DNA from: Hafnia paralvei ATCC 29927
GTDB lineage: Bacteria > Pseudomonadota > Gammaproteobacteria > Enterobacterales > Enterobacteriaceae
Length of the DNA stretch: 64,000 bases
NCBI RefSeq assembly: GCF_001655005.1
Contig: NZ_LXET01000039.1
Span: 62,001-126,000 of the forward strand
Reading direction: 5' to 3'
The translations under genes and the position numbers were made by a program. Below are positions 35,828 through 44,475 of this stretch, piece after piece. The notes below the pieces were generated by a model that did no database searches, was not told the DNA's origin, and saw only the letters and a list, made by a program, of their open reading frames with translations. Numbering within the stretch: the stretch's first letter is position 1; each line of letters opens with the position of its first letter.

Positions 35828-37729
35828 TTATGGAAATGTCATTGCTGTAGCAATTTTGCTACCCGTACCGGTGAATATTTTTTTATCGCCGGTCTTATCA
35901 TTAATCAGCGTCAACTCAACTTTGATCCCGTTATCCTTTAGCGCCGTTGCCAGTGTCTCTGTAAGCTCTTGCGTTTGCACGGGTTGTGCTGACTGCTGTG
36001 GTGTTATCAGTGGTGTCATAGGCTGTGGCGGTTGTTCAGATTTTGACAAAGATTGGGCCTGAGGTTGGGGGGTCTCTTGGGACTCTGACCGCTGACCTCT
36101 CTGAGTTATCAACTGCTCAATCTGGGCCGTACTCCATGGATTATTCCCTTCACGTTCAAACAGCGCATGAAGGACCTTGGCGCGCTCACGATTATCAGAA
36201 AGGTTCAACTGCTGATCCGGGGGAATTTGAAGTTCACGGCTGGCATCCCTGATCATTCGCGGCGTGTCGTTTTCATTATTCGGTGACGCGGTATTAATAA
36301 TGCTGCGTATCGTCGTTAGGGGGATACCACCGGCTGCTCTCGATTTTCCACTGGCATAAAGCTGTAGCTGCTTATCTGCTGCTATCAGTCCGTCTTCCGG
36401 CGTTGGAAAAGCCGCAAAATTTCCACTCGCAGGCATAGCATTACGCTGTCCGGCGTATCGCAAATTCCAAGGGTTATTATTTCGCACTGACCGAGCTTGG
36501 GGATTAACGTTAGCTGAAGGCGGTCGATCACCGCTGGCGGGCTGCACAGGCGGTGCAGGAGTCACAGCAAGGAGATCATTCTGCAACTGTTCAGCTCTAT
36601 CAGTCGCCCCATACCAGCTGTCATATCTCTTTTTTACTGCATCCGTCATAATCCCGGTATCTACCGCCCCACGCTCCCGGCGACTTAAGCTGTTGTAAAG
36701 TGCTTTATTCCCCTGAATTTTTCGCAATTTCGCCGCGTTTGCGCTACTCACAAAACCAAGTGCGTGGGAAAGCCCGGCAAAGTCTCCATTCGTCATGAGA
36801 TCGCCAATCCCCTCCAAACCATCTTTAACGGACCCATCCGATAGCAGCGTTCCAGCAAGCTTTTGCTTCGTCCGGTTTTTCAAACCATCCCAAGACGCTG
36901 ATAACTCCACCAGCTGACCATTCAGGCTAGCCAGCGCCGCGTTAGTTTCTGGGTCAACCGTCAAACCGACCTGATCGGATTTTGTTAGCAGCGCTTTAAG
37001 GCGGCTTCCCTCCCGCAATAGTCGCAAGCCATTAGCATCCAACCCCAGTGAATCAGCGACGGTTTTCTGGTTCTGAGGCGCTAATTTGGGGAAAATAGCC
37101 GCGAGGTTTTCCATCGTTTTAAGTACGTCTGCCGTGCCATCGGCATTACGAGCAATGGGGGCGTTAAGCTGCGCCATCACAGCAAGCACATTGCTGTTTC
37201 TCCCCTGTAGCGCATCGTTGAATGTTTTATAGAGCCCCTCTACACTGGATTGCGCAGACTCGCTATCAGCCCCCAGCAAGCGAACCGCACCAGACAATTG
37301 AGAAAAATCACGCACCGACATTCCGGCGTTCTTGGCGGCCACGTCAAGAGAATAGGCATCCTCCGCCGCGGCGCTCATTGCCCCACCCACAGCAGAGATC
37401 CCCTTCACTGCACCATACGTTAATGCACCTATAGCCCCGAACTTAGCGACTTTTCCAGCAAAATCGCCGGTCAGACCAGAGACTATTTTCAGTGGCGGCA
37501 CCATGTCACCAAATAACTGGACGTTATCTTTTGCCAGCCGACTGATGTTCTGAAACTGCGTACCAAAAGCCGATAATCCCTCTTCGGTCTCCTGCCCCCC
37601 TAATGACAGTCCCTCTCGGGTTTTCGCCAGTTCTGGCTCTAACGTCTTTACCTTATCGCTTATCTGTTGCAGGACGGCCGACGCTTGATCATCAGCCCTT
37701 AGCTCAAACCCAAAATTGTTATCCGCCAT
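35828..37729 (-). CDS. Tail tape-measure protein with C-terminal muramidase-like domain
   Basis: A 633-residue tape measure: helical N-terminus (SAVLQQISDKVKTLEPELAK), hydrophobic middle (GKVAKFGAIGALTYGAVKGISAVGGAM) and the DFSQLSGAVRLLG block of phage-tail TMP cores. From about residue 413, RNNNPWNLRYAGQ, FAAFPTPEDGLIAADKQLQLY and TTIRSIINTASPNNENDT form a domain known from phage virion proteins thought to cleave peptidoglycan during DNA entry. Its Pro/Gln-rich linker (EQPPQPMTPLITPQQSAQPV) follows. The ATG overlaps the end of the frameshifted tail-chaperone product. Confidence 0.92.
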   Translation of the reverse strand: MADNNFGFELRADDQASAVLQQISDKVKTLEPELAKTREGLSLGGQETEEGLSAFGTQFQNISRLAKDNVQLFGDMVPPLKIVSGLTGDFAGKVAKFGAIGALTYGAVKGISAVGGAMSAAAEDAYSLDVAAKNAGMSVRDFSQLSGAVRLLGADSESAQSSVEGLYKTFNDALQGRNSNVLAVMAQLNAPIARNADGTADVLKTMENLAAIFPKLAPQNQKTVADSLGLDANGLRLLREGSRLKALLTKSDQVGLTVDPETNAALASLNGQLVELSASWDGLKNRTKQKLAGTLLSDGSVKDGLEGIGDLMTNGDFAGLSHALGFVSSANAAKLRKIQGNKALYNSLSRRERGAVDTGIMTDAVKKRYDSWYGATDRAEQLQNDLLAVTPAPPVQPASGDRPPSANVNPQARSVRNNNPWNLRYAGQRNAMPASGNFAAFPTPEDGLIAADKQLQLYASGKSRAAGGIPLTTIRSIINTASPNNENDTPRMIRDASRELQIPPDQQLNLSDNRERAKVLHALFEREGNNPWSTAQIEQLITQRGQRSESQETPQPQAQSLSKSEQPPQPMTPLITPQQSAQPVQTQELTETLATALKDNGIKVELTLINDKTGDKKIFTGTGSKIATAMTFP

Positions 37730-38149
37730 GACGTGACCTCAGTGTGTTGATGCGCAGACCCTGCTTGTACCAGAATTGCAATCGGCTCCATGAAAGAAGG
37801 GCCGCATCATGCGGCCCCCATCCCCAGAAGAACGTGACTTCTGCTAAGGTGTCTTCCCATCGTCCTTGATCGGGAAGTAGTTCAAAAAACCCAGCAAATA
37901 GGCCTGAGCATCGCGGAATTTGCGGATAGGTAGCGCTTTTATCGCTATCAGATTCACACCAGAAACCGATGCAATAAGCGTGGCCATCGCATTAAATTCG
38001 CTTGAACTTCGGGATTCTTTGTAAAACGCTTCAACTTCGTTGAAGTTCGGCTCATGAAGCGTAATACGATCCCATGACTCACGGCCGTTCAACGTGCAAA
38101 TGGCCTTATCAAGCTCGATAGTGAAGTCATCCTCAAGTAACTGTTCCAT
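37719..38149 (-). CDS. Tail assembly chaperone, -1 frameshift extended form
   Basis: The zero-frame gene (37844-38149, 101 residues) is followed in the -1 frame by a stop-free extension of about 50 codons that ends in TAA overlapping the tape-measure start. The slippery heptamer G-GGT-TTT lies at 37892-37886, within a longer GGGTTTTTTG. The extension reads FELLPDQGRWEDTLAEV, TFFWGWGPHDAALLSWSRLQ, then FWYKQGLRIN and a short tail. This matches the G/GT-type organisation in lambda and gp41-type in Mu-like phages, where a minor fusion guides tape-measure folding. Frame and motif are seen directly; frameshifting itself is inferred. Confidence 0.8.
37844..38149 (-). CDS. Tail assembly chaperone, zero-frame form (Mu gp41-like)
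   Basis: A 101-residue protein of the Phage_TAC_7/Mu gp41 type: KAICTLNGRESWDRITLHEPNFNEVEAFYKE, then SVSGVNLIAIKALPIRKFRDAQAYLLGFLNYFP. The position between tube and tape measure is diagnostic. It ends TAG 45 codons before the alternative -1 stop. Confidence 0.9.
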   Translation of the reverse strand: MEQLLEDDFTIELDKAICTLNGRESWDRITLHEPNFNEVEAFYKESRSSSEFNAMATLIASVSGVNLIAIKALPIRKFRDAQAYLLGFLNYFPIKDDGKTP

Positions 38150-38150
38150 C

Positions 38151-38513
38151 TTAGTTCTCCGTTACGTCTCGCCCTTCCCATGTTACCGAGAAGGTCGCAT
38201 CTTCACTGTTAACGTCCTGTGTATCGACAGTCCACATTCCGCTTCCGATAATGGTTTTACCGTTAGCGAGCTGGGCGACAATATTCACATTCGTCTGTCC
38301 GTTGAAGTCTGAGACTGTCGTTCCACCACTGTCACGAACATCGCAGCCAATTTGCCCAGGCACGTACTCTTCCTTGTACCCATGGACGCCATCCATCCCC
38401 GTTAACGTGGTGCGTTTTACTTTCGATGGCCGGTATTTGAATTTCCCTGCCACCATAATTGTCAGACCGCCTACAGTAACGTAAGCGGTACCGGCCAGAA
38501 GATCGCCTGACAT
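38151..38513 (-). CDS. Tail tube protein (Mu gpM-like)
   Basis: A 120-residue tube subunit: AGTAYVTVGGLTIMVAGKFKYRPSKVKRTTLTGMDGVHGY with the family's conserved G-x-G-x-H-G-Y, then IVAQLANGKTIIGSGMW and TFSVTWEGRDV. It forms the inner tube inside the sheath. It lies directly between sheath and chaperone genes, one base before the latter. Confidence 0.94.
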   Translation of the reverse strand: MSGDLLAGTAYVTVGGLTIMVAGKFKYRPSKVKRTTLTGMDGVHGYKEEYVPGQIGCDVRDSGGTTVSDFNGQTNVNIVAQLANGKTIIGSGMWTVDTQDVNSEDATFSVTWEGRDVTEN

Positions 38514-38525
38514 ATAGACTCCTTA

Positions 38526-40055
38526 TTAAGCTGAAGCAGAACTCTGCAGACGGAATTGGTTAAGGACAGCGAAAATACGTAGCTGATTTGGCAAGACGCC
38601 ATCCCACAGCACATCTACCCGATTAGGATTTTTGCCGTTCTGCTCGACGATAAGCCCTTTGGCAAACCCCTCTGAATCTTGGACGTAACCCGCATACTCC
38701 AGCGTTTTATAGTCCGCAATCAGCTCAGCCTTGATAGTTGAAGGGGTCACGATTGCCGATCCTGTCGCAAAGCGCGTACCGTCTTTCACCAGTGCCATTC
38801 TGGAGAATTTCGAGGTCACCTGTGTTCTTAGGTAGCGATTGTTGTACATCAGAAGAAACAGTGTTTCGATTTGCAAGTAGCTGTCATCTTCCGCACCGTA
38901 ATTATTCGTTTGGTACGTCGTGATTAGGTTCTCAATACGCACCGTACCGTCATCGTCTACGGTCAGAGTAGAAATACCGCTGTGCAGCAGATTATTACGC
39001 TCAGTCAGCGTGAATCGGTCTGATTCTGGGGGAGCCATAACGCCATTGACGGCCAACGTTTGAAGAGGACGCATAGGTGCGTTTCGCAAACTAGGCGCCA
39101 CCGCACCGGCAATCGCTGCTGCCCAAACAAAATCTGGCGTAGGTGAGTTATACATCCCCGGTATCGATTCATGTTGGTTATTACGTAGCTCACCTGATGC
39201 GGTTAGCTCGCCATAGGTCCCAGACCGATAAGTAAAAGCATGCCCATAAAGCTGCTGTGACCAGTTCCAGCGACCATCAGAATCAGAAAGGAAATCCTTT
39301 AGACTATTCAGAGAGGTAGTATCAGTGTAAGGACATACGATGAAATCAAAGGACTTATCGCCCAAGTTAGCCAGTGCATCATCAAGTTTGGGCGCCCCTG
39401 CGCCACCACTCAGGTTAGAAAGCGTTATACCTAAACCTGCTGGCGTAGCTTCCCCCCCCGGAGTCCCCAGCAGATTCATCTGCAGCTTAATACTATTCCC
39501 GACTTCCCCTGCATTTTTCGCCGTAATAGTAATATCACCGGATCCAGCAGACTGAACGGCTGTCACGGGAAGCGACGAATTTTTATTGATAGCCTGAGCG
39601 AGATAACCCGCTATTTCCTCTGGGGTATGAGTTGGTCGAATCGCCACTTTAACTCTGGTGTCGCCAACATACAGTGAAATAATCCCTGATGCGGTGCTGG
39701 AAGCGGTAACCGCGATGGAGCCCGTCGCCGCAATCATATCAGCGGGACCTGACGAGGAATCCGGTTCGCCGGGATCGGTCAGAGGCAAAATATAAATATT
39801 GCCGGCAACATCATTTTTCAGATAAGCCGTCATCATCAAATGCAACTGAGAGCCACGACCACAAAGATTACCGACGGTTTCAGCAGAGGAAACCAGTACC
39901 GGTACGCCGGGTTTCTGTTCAGAATCCGACAGCATCTGACCTATCAGCAGCGTACGCTGCGTGGCCGTCGCCGTATTCGCCATGGAATTATCCAACTCAA
40001 CGAAAAACAGCGGCGTCCGTAGGTTGTCAGGAACTTGAGCAAACGGAATAGTCAC
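38526..40055 (-). CDS. Contractile tail sheath (Mu gpL-like)
   Basis: A 509-residue sheath protein. The N-terminus (IPFAQVPDNLRTPLFFVELDNSMAN) is the conserved Mu-type inner arm; RTLLIGQML, GRGSQLHLMMTAYLKND and a C-terminal EYAGYVQDSEGFAKGLIVEQN, PNRVDVLWDGVLPNQLRIFAVLNQFRL complete the contractile core. GTG start with a GTGA overlap of the DUF2635 gene. Confidence 0.95.
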   Translation of the reverse strand: MTIPFAQVPDNLRTPLFFVELDNSMANTATATQRTLLIGQMLSDSEQKPGVPVLVSSAETVGNLCGRGSQLHLMMTAYLKNDVAGNIYILPLTDPGEPDSSSGPADMIAATGSIAVTASSTASGIISLYVGDTRVKVAIRPTHTPEEIAGYLAQAINKNSSLPVTAVQSAGSGDITITAKNAGEVGNSIKLQMNLLGTPGGEATPAGLGITLSNLSGGAGAPKLDDALANLGDKSFDFIVCPYTDTTSLNSLKDFLSDSDGRWNWSQQLYGHAFTYRSGTYGELTASGELRNNQHESIPGMYNSPTPDFVWAAAIAGAVAPSLRNAPMRPLQTLAVNGVMAPPESDRFTLTERNNLLHSGISTLTVDDDGTVRIENLITTYQTNNYGAEDDSYLQIETLFLLMYNNRYLRTQVTSKFSRMALVKDGTRFATGSAIVTPSTIKAELIADYKTLEYAGYVQDSEGFAKGLIVEQNGKNPNRVDVLWDGVLPNQLRIFAVLNQFRLQSSASA

Positions 40056-40216
40056 TTTTTATCTCCCTGCGTTTTTGGCACCAGAACCACATCGTTATCA
40101 CGCAGACGACGACGCCAAAAGGCATTATCCGGAACCTCAACCGGGCTGTTTTCAGGTAACAGCTCACCTAGATCCGGATCGCGCACCGCGCGTCCGGGTG
40201 TGAGTCTTACTTTCAC
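40052..40216 (-). CDS. DUF2635 small phage protein (Mu gp38-like)
   Basis: A 54-residue protein beginning at GTG: MKVRLTPGRAVRDPDLGELL, followed by PENSPVEVPDNAFWRRRLRD and ending NDVVLVPKTQGDKK. This V-R-L-x-x-x-x-V-R-D-P pattern with W-R-R-R-L is the DUF2635 signature found just before sheath genes in Mu-type tails. GGAG lies 9 nt upstream, and the stop overlaps the sheath start. Confidence 0.9.
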   Translation of the reverse strand: MKVRLTPGRAVRDPDLGELLPENSPVEVPDNAFWRRRLRDNDVVLVPKTQGDKK

Positions 40217-40220
40217 GGGG

Positions 40221-40763
40221 TTACTCCTTTAAATCGGCAACAACTACCGGCTCAGTGGTGCCATCCGGCATAGCGACGGTTATGGCCATTTCGTTAATGG
40301 GGGTGGCCGTAATAGGGAAGAAATCCTCGGGGCCTTGGAAATACTCGATATCAATTTCATAAGTCAGCTGACCGGTATGCCCCTCACCTGCAGCATTAAC
40401 ATCGATCACTGACCGGACGTGTTTAAATTGCTGAGTTTGCCGAGTCAGTTCGTAACTGTTGATAACCGCCCTTTCAACCTGCTCACGCAGTTCTTCTAAA
40501 GCAGCTTCAGCACGAACAGCACCATCGTCAATCTCACCATCGAAAGCTTCTACACGTCCGCTGATACGCACCGTAGCTACGCTGGTAAATTGCGGAGCAT
40601 TACGGCCCATTGACTGCTTTTCATCGAATGGGGTTTGTATAAGTAAAACCGGGTAATCCGGCCCAGACGTAGGCCAGTTACGCGGCGAATAAACCCGGTC
40701 GAATGCGTCGGTCTTCCCTACCAACGCATCAACGACAAGCTCCCGGATAATCGATGCATTCAT
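40221..40763 (-). CDS. Tail completion protein, Mu gp37/DUF1834-like
   Basis: A 180-residue protein with IIRELVVDALVGKTDAFDRVYSPRNWPT (the R-V-x-x-x-R-x-x-P region of tail terminators), ALEELREQVERAVINSY and a closing LTYEIDIEYFQGPEDFFP. Position between FII-like and sheath genes fits a tail terminator/completion role at the head-tail junction. ATGA overlap with the upstream gene. The family assignment is moderately certain. Confidence 0.72.
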   Translation of the reverse strand: MNASIIRELVVDALVGKTDAFDRVYSPRNWPTSGPDYPVLLIQTPFDEKQSMGRNAPQFTSVATVRISGRVEAFDGEIDDGAVRAEAALEELREQVERAVINSYELTRQTQQFKHVRSVIDVNAAGEGHTGQLTYEIDIEYFQGPEDFFPITATPINEMAITVAMPDGTTEPVVVADLKE

Positions 40764-41095
40764 GGTTTAACCCTGTTAAGGATGAGTTTCATCCCGCCAT
40801 GACTATCAGGCTGAATGTCAGAAACAGCATATAAGCGTTGCTCTCTGTAAAGGAAAAGTCGATCTCCCTGAACGGGTGGGGAACGAAAAGCCACATCTCT
40901 AACACCAAGAACAGGATTGGTGGTATTAACCGTCGGATCATCCTCATTCAACGGTTCAACATCCTGCGTATATGCTCGGTCAAAAATCCCGGAAATATCG
41001 TAGTTACCGCTTCCATCCCGGGGCCGCCAGTTAACAGGCTCACCAAACACCCCCTGCAGCGGCTGCAAAAGGTGTTTGTCCCAATCAACCGACAT
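40760..41095 (-). CDS. Head-tail joining protein, lambda FII-like
   Basis: A 111-residue protein: IFDRAYTQDVEPLNEDD, TNPVLGVRDVAFRSPPVQGDRLFLYREQRLYAVSDIQPDSHGGMKLIL. The order of a 'G-I-F-D' strand, a loop and a C-terminal V-x-D-x-x-x-D-x-G-G strand matches lambda gpFII (phage attachment protein), which caps the filled head for tail docking. It marks the end of the lambda-type head module. Confidence 0.8.
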   Translation of the reverse strand: MSVDWDKHLLQPLQGVFGEPVNWRPRDGSGNYDISGIFDRAYTQDVEPLNEDDPTVNTTNPVLGVRDVAFRSPPVQGDRLFLYREQRLYAVSDIQPDSHGGMKLILNRVKP

Positions 41096-41402
41096 AACCT
41101 GCTAACTGCTGAAGCAGTTCGCTGTAGGGCACCACTACACCGCGACTTTGCAGGGTGTCTGCATCTTCAGGTGAGACTTTCAGGCGGGATGTTGGCGGGT
41201 ATTTATCGCCATCGTGGTAAAGCGTATGCCCCTTGAGAACGACAACCGACACCAAACCATTAGCATCTATATCACCCTCGGCATGGGCTTCGGTGTTAGT
41301 CCCCTCGCTATGCGTTTCAATATCAGCGCCGGCCAGTGACACATCAGAATTTGCATTTTCCGGCAGATTATCGTTGCCGGCCACCATGTCTTTTTTAGCC
41401 AT
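41085..41402 (-). CDS. Small head-module protein at the lambda FI position
   Basis: A 105-residue acidic protein. The N-terminal half is low-complexity with Glu/Asp/Ala/Thr (ETHSEGTNTEAHAEGDIDAN); the C-terminal half VVLKGHTLYHDGDKYPPTSR and EDADTLQSRGVVV resembles small 'K-G-H-T-x-x-x-x-G' domains common in phage head modules. Lambda FI, at this position, is an acidic DNA-packaging helper, but similarity is positional only. Confidence 0.6.
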   Translation of the reverse strand: MAKKDMVAGNDNLPENANSDVSLAGADIETHSEGTNTEAHAEGDIDANGLVSVVVLKGHTLYHDGDKYPPTSRLKVSPEDADTLQSRGVVVPYSELLQQLAGYVG

Positions 41403-41403
41403 A

Positions 41404-42465
41404 TCACACCACCATAGCGCTTAGCGTTGCATTCACACGGCTAGGAATAACGATCGGAGAGGACTGCATCAGCAAAATACGCTGCGCCGGATCTTCGATA
41501 AGCCACGTCTTCGGTGCGTAGGCCATTGGCCCGTAATTAAACGCGGGATCCAGAATCACGCCATAGGCACGGGTTCCCATCAAAGCGGGGCCGGTCATAA
41601 GCACCGCGCCATCAGGGAGCATCGGCTCTTCTTTATTGGTTAACGGGTTAATGAACCAGTCGTTGTACAGCCACAGGTTATAGTTGCCCCACACGCCCTT
41701 AAATACAGCCCCAAGCTGAATTTGCGCACCGGCGTTAACTTGGTTTCCGAACGGACTCAGTGCCGGCATATTGATAGCGTTTTCCTTGATAGACGTATCC
41801 TTACGGAACGCTTTCCAAGATTTGCTGGTAAAAATGAGGTCAGTGGCCACCGCACCCGATTTCTGCAAAATTCGGGTCTGCCATTCCTCAATATCATCGG
41901 ACGGCTGGGTGTTTGTCATTCCCGCAGCAACAGACATTGGCCATTTCGCGCTACCGCTCAATGTGATAGTCAGCTCACTATCTCGCCCAAAGTCGATCTC
42001 TGTAGTTTCATAACCATCACCTTCCAGAATCACCTTGCCGGTGTTCAGCGCACTTGCGGCCATCCATTCCTGACGGCGGTTCAAGTTATCGATCTGGTCT
42101 TCCATTTCAAACTGCAGGTTAAGCATTTCACGTTCCGCTGGGGTAAATTCCCCACCGATCCGCTCACCGATTTGGCGGCGAATAGGCTTACGCAGATCCG
42201 GAACACGTTTATCTTTGATGTAAGCTGGCTTGATGGTGTTTGTCTGATAACGACGACTTTCAACCATCTTGCCTTCAACTAATGGTGAACAGAGCGGGGC
42301 CATACGACGCAAACCAACATCAACATCGATAGCAACAGATTCGGTGTCACTGGTGACAACGTTGGGGAATAGACGATCTAGCAGGAAATTCTGTGAGGTC
42401 ATCAAGTTAGGAACCACACCAACAAGCGTTGCTGTGTCAAAAATATTCATATTGTTATCAGCCAT
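41404..42465 (-). CDS. Major capsid protein, lambda gpE family
   Basis: A 353-residue HK97-fold capsid protein of the Phage_cap_E family: NIFDTATLVGVVPNL, SQNFLLDRLFPNVVTSDTESVAIDVD, PAYIKDKRVPDLRKP, and the C-terminal TRAYGVILDPAFNYGPMAYAPKTWLIEDPAQRILLMQSSPIVIPSRVNA. The longer frame starts at 42477; GAGG is placed for the ATG at 42465 (MADNN). It has the decoration gene just upstream, as in lambda. Confidence 0.93.
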   Translation of the reverse strand: MADNNMNIFDTATLVGVVPNLMTSQNFLLDRLFPNVVTSDTESVAIDVDVGLRRMAPLCSPLVEGKMVESRRYQTNTIKPAYIKDKRVPDLRKPIRRQIGERIGGEFTPAEREMLNLQFEMEDQIDNLNRRQEWMAASALNTGKVILEGDGYETTEIDFGRDSELTITLSGSAKWPMSVAAGMTNTQPSDDIEEWQTRILQKSGAVATDLIFTSKSWKAFRKDTSIKENAINMPALSPFGNQVNAGAQIQLGAVFKGVWGNYNLWLYNDWFINPLTNKEEPMLPDGAVLMTGPALMGTRAYGVILDPAFNYGPMAYAPKTWLIEDPAQRILLMQSSPIVIPSRVNATLSAMVV

Positions 42466-42551
42466 ACGGGGCCTCATTCATCAAATTAAGGACGCACGAA
42501 ACCCTCCCTGATTAAGGGGGTGCATCGTGCGGTTCAGGAGGAAAGTATTCG

Positions 42552-42980
42552 CTAGCTAGAAAGTGCTTCTGGCGAAATCGGAGCGGTGCTTACATCTTTC
42601 AGAAAGAGACTGTAACGGCGCATTGCCACACGGAGCTGTTCCGGGGTCCATGACTCATCTGCAGTGATACGTGTAATGTTAAATTCACCCATCAAATAGA
42701 CACCGGTACTAACGCTATTGGCTGAGGTATCCACATTATCGACCAGAATTGCGCTCGGCTCTTGGCTACCATCAGTCGCATCTTTGACACATAACTTATA
42801 TTCGCCGCTGTCAGTAACGACACCCAACACAGTACCGCGCACATACTTTGCACCAGATGCAATAGTGACGGTTTCGGTGACCAACTGAAGCGGCCCTGCA
42901 ATCAGTTGATCAGGAATAAATGTATCCTGTCGGAAAGTGGGTCCCCATGTGTTTTGCCCGAACTGATTTACTTGAGTCAT
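42552..42980 (-). CDS. Head decoration protein, lambda gpD family
   Basis: A 142-residue protein with LQLVTETVTIASGAKYVRGTVLGVVTDSGEYKLC, EPSAILVDNVDTSA and VYLMGEFNITRITADESWTPEQLRVAMRRYSLFLKD, the full HDPD/gpD layout. Trimers clamp the expanded capsid at three-fold sites. Its ATG overlaps the upstream stop by one base; GGAG upstream. Confidence 0.92.
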   Translation of the reverse strand: MTQVNQFGQNTWGPTFRQDTFIPDQLIAGPLQLVTETVTIASGAKYVRGTVLGVVTDSGEYKLCVKDATDGSQEPSAILVDNVDTSANSVSTGVYLMGEFNITRITADESWTPEQLRVAMRRYSLFLKDVSTAPISPEALSS

Positions 42981-43621
42981 TATTTCACTCCCTTCGCACG
43001 GTTATAAAGTTGAGACATCACGCTAGCCGTGCCTTTCGGTGTGGAAGCGTTAGCCGGCTTTTCATCCTCACCCAGATGGTGATTTTTTACCTGTGCCATG
43101 CGCTGATCAAGTGAGACACGCCCCGGTGGATTAGTCGCAGCCGTAGCCAACAAACCAGAAGACGACATAACACGGATAGCTTGCTTAGAACTCATTCCGG
43201 TATTAAATGCCAGCGAAGCGGCCAATGCAGGGTTGCCGGCTGCATGTTTGCTGCCAAAAATCCGAGCACAACGATTACGCTCAGCACGACGCCCCTGTTT
43301 AACTGATTTAGCGTCGTCTTCGTTGTCGCCATCATCCGCGCCTTTGTCGTCTTCATCCTCTTCTGCATCTGGGTCATCAGAATCGTCGTCAGCGTCTGGA
43401 TCATCAGAATCGTCGTCAGCGTCTGGATCATCGCTGTCATCATCAGCATCCGGATCGTCTTTCTCATCTTCAGCTTTTCGACCTTTCGCTTTTTTTCCCT
43501 TTTTTTGATTTTTATCATCGTCCTTTTCTTCGGTTCCTTCTTCGCGATCGTCTTTATCCTCCTCAGACGCGCTGGCCGAAAAACCGAATAAATGCCCAAA
43601 CCCTCTGATTTTTTTTGACAT
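42980..43621 (-). CDS. Acidic repeat protein, probable head scaffold
   Basis: A 213-residue protein in three parts: basic start (MSKKIRGFGHLFGF), an extremely acidic low-complexity centre with four copies of a DDPDADDDS nonapeptide (27-bp DNA repeats at about 43,368-43,460), and a C-terminal helical domain ARIFGSKHAAGNPALAASLAFNTGMSSKQAIRVMSS. In related phages that last segment (x-A-x-x-x-A-F-x-T-x-M-S) follows the protease as scaffold/Nu3-like sequence. Here it is a separate gene directly after the S49 protease. Scaffold function is inferred from order and composition. Confidence 0.65.
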   Translation of the reverse strand: MSKKIRGFGHLFGFSASASEEDKDDREEGTEEKDDDKNQKKGKKAKGRKAEDEKDDPDADDDSDDPDADDDSDDPDADDDSDDPDAEEDEDDKGADDGDNEDDAKSVKQGRRAERNRCARIFGSKHAAGNPALAASLAFNTGMSSKQAIRVMSSSGLLATAATNPPGRVSLDQRMAQVKNHHLGEDEKPANASTPKGTASVMSQLYNRAKGVK

Positions 43622-43623
43622 TG

Positions 43624-44475
43624 TTACTCTCCAACTAATTGTAATAAATCGCGAAATGCCGAATCCGGGGAGGCTACCTTGTCAGCTAACCCCAACTGCA
43701 CACCATCAGCCCCTAAAAAGCAGGCGGCTTCGGTATCCCGGATAGTTTTTTCTGCTATCCCACGATTGCGGGAAACGGTACTGACGAAAAGGCGGCCCAT
43801 TTCATCAATATCGGACTGAATAGCCTTGCGGGCTGCATCGCTTAAAGGTTCATATGGATTGGATTCGGCCTTGCGATCGCCGTAGGTAATAATGGTGACC
43901 TGCAAACCCTCGCTCTTAATTTTTTGCGACCAGTCAACATGCATCACAATGACGCCTACCGAACCTACGCCGCCAGTACGCGGAACGATAATTTTGTCAG
44001 CAGCGCTGGCCAGTGCATAGGCAGCAGAGTAAGCACTTTCAGATAGAATTGCCCAGATGGGTTTACTTCCGCGCGAAGCATATATTTCATCGACTAAATC
44101 GAAACAGCCCGCTACTTCGCCACCAGGGGAATCTATATCCAAACATATAGCAGTGACTTCACTGTCATTCATCGCTCGCAGGAAGCACGCACGGATCCCA
44201 TCGTAGCCAGTCATGCCGCTGTAAGGACGCAATGTGCCTAACTTTTGTACTAACGTCCCCTGAATGGGAATAATTGCGACACCTTCAACCACGTCATAGC
44301 CCGTATCGCGGGCTTGTCGGGTGAAGGAATCATCGTCATCATCCCAATCTGACATGGACTGTATGCGCGTTAAACCAAAGCGATCGGTCAAAGCCGCCAT
44401 GACCACCTCAGCTTTTCGGGGATGCAGCGCCAGCGGGGTGTTAAACAGGCGCTGCGCTAAGTGCGGTAAATTCAC
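43624..44475 (-). CDS. Capsid maturation protease, S49 family (lambda gpC-like)
   Basis: A 283-residue SppA-like serine protease: VAIIPIQGTLVQ, GYDGIRACFLRAMNDSEVTAICLDIDSPGGEVAGC, the nucleophile region SESAYSAAYALASAADKI (Ser near 150) and the catalytic Lys in GDRKAESNPYEPLS (near 202). It processes portal and scaffold during prohead maturation. Shorter than lambda gpC (439 residues) because no scaffold domain is fused. GTG start with GGAGG 4 nt upstream and GTGA overlap with the portal gene. Confidence 0.93.
   Translation of the reverse strand: MNLPHLAQRLFNTPLALHPRKAEVVMAALTDRFGLTRIQSMSDWDDDDDSFTRQARDTGYDVVEGVAIIPIQGTLVQKLGTLRPYSGMTGYDGIRACFLRAMNDSEVTAICLDIDSPGGEVAGCFDLVDEIYASRGSKPIWAILSESAYSAAYALASAADKIIVPRTGGVGSVGVIVMHVDWSQKIKSEGLQVTIITYGDRKAESNPYEPLSDAARKAIQSDIDEMGRLFVSTVSRNRGIAEKTIRDTEAACFLGADGVQLGLADKVASPDSAFRDLLQLVGE

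Noticed and set aside
43233..43508. Serine-rich plus-strand ORF of 91 codons
   Set aside because: It is the antisense of the acidic Asp-repeat region; Ser/Ala runs come from reverse-complemented Asp codons.
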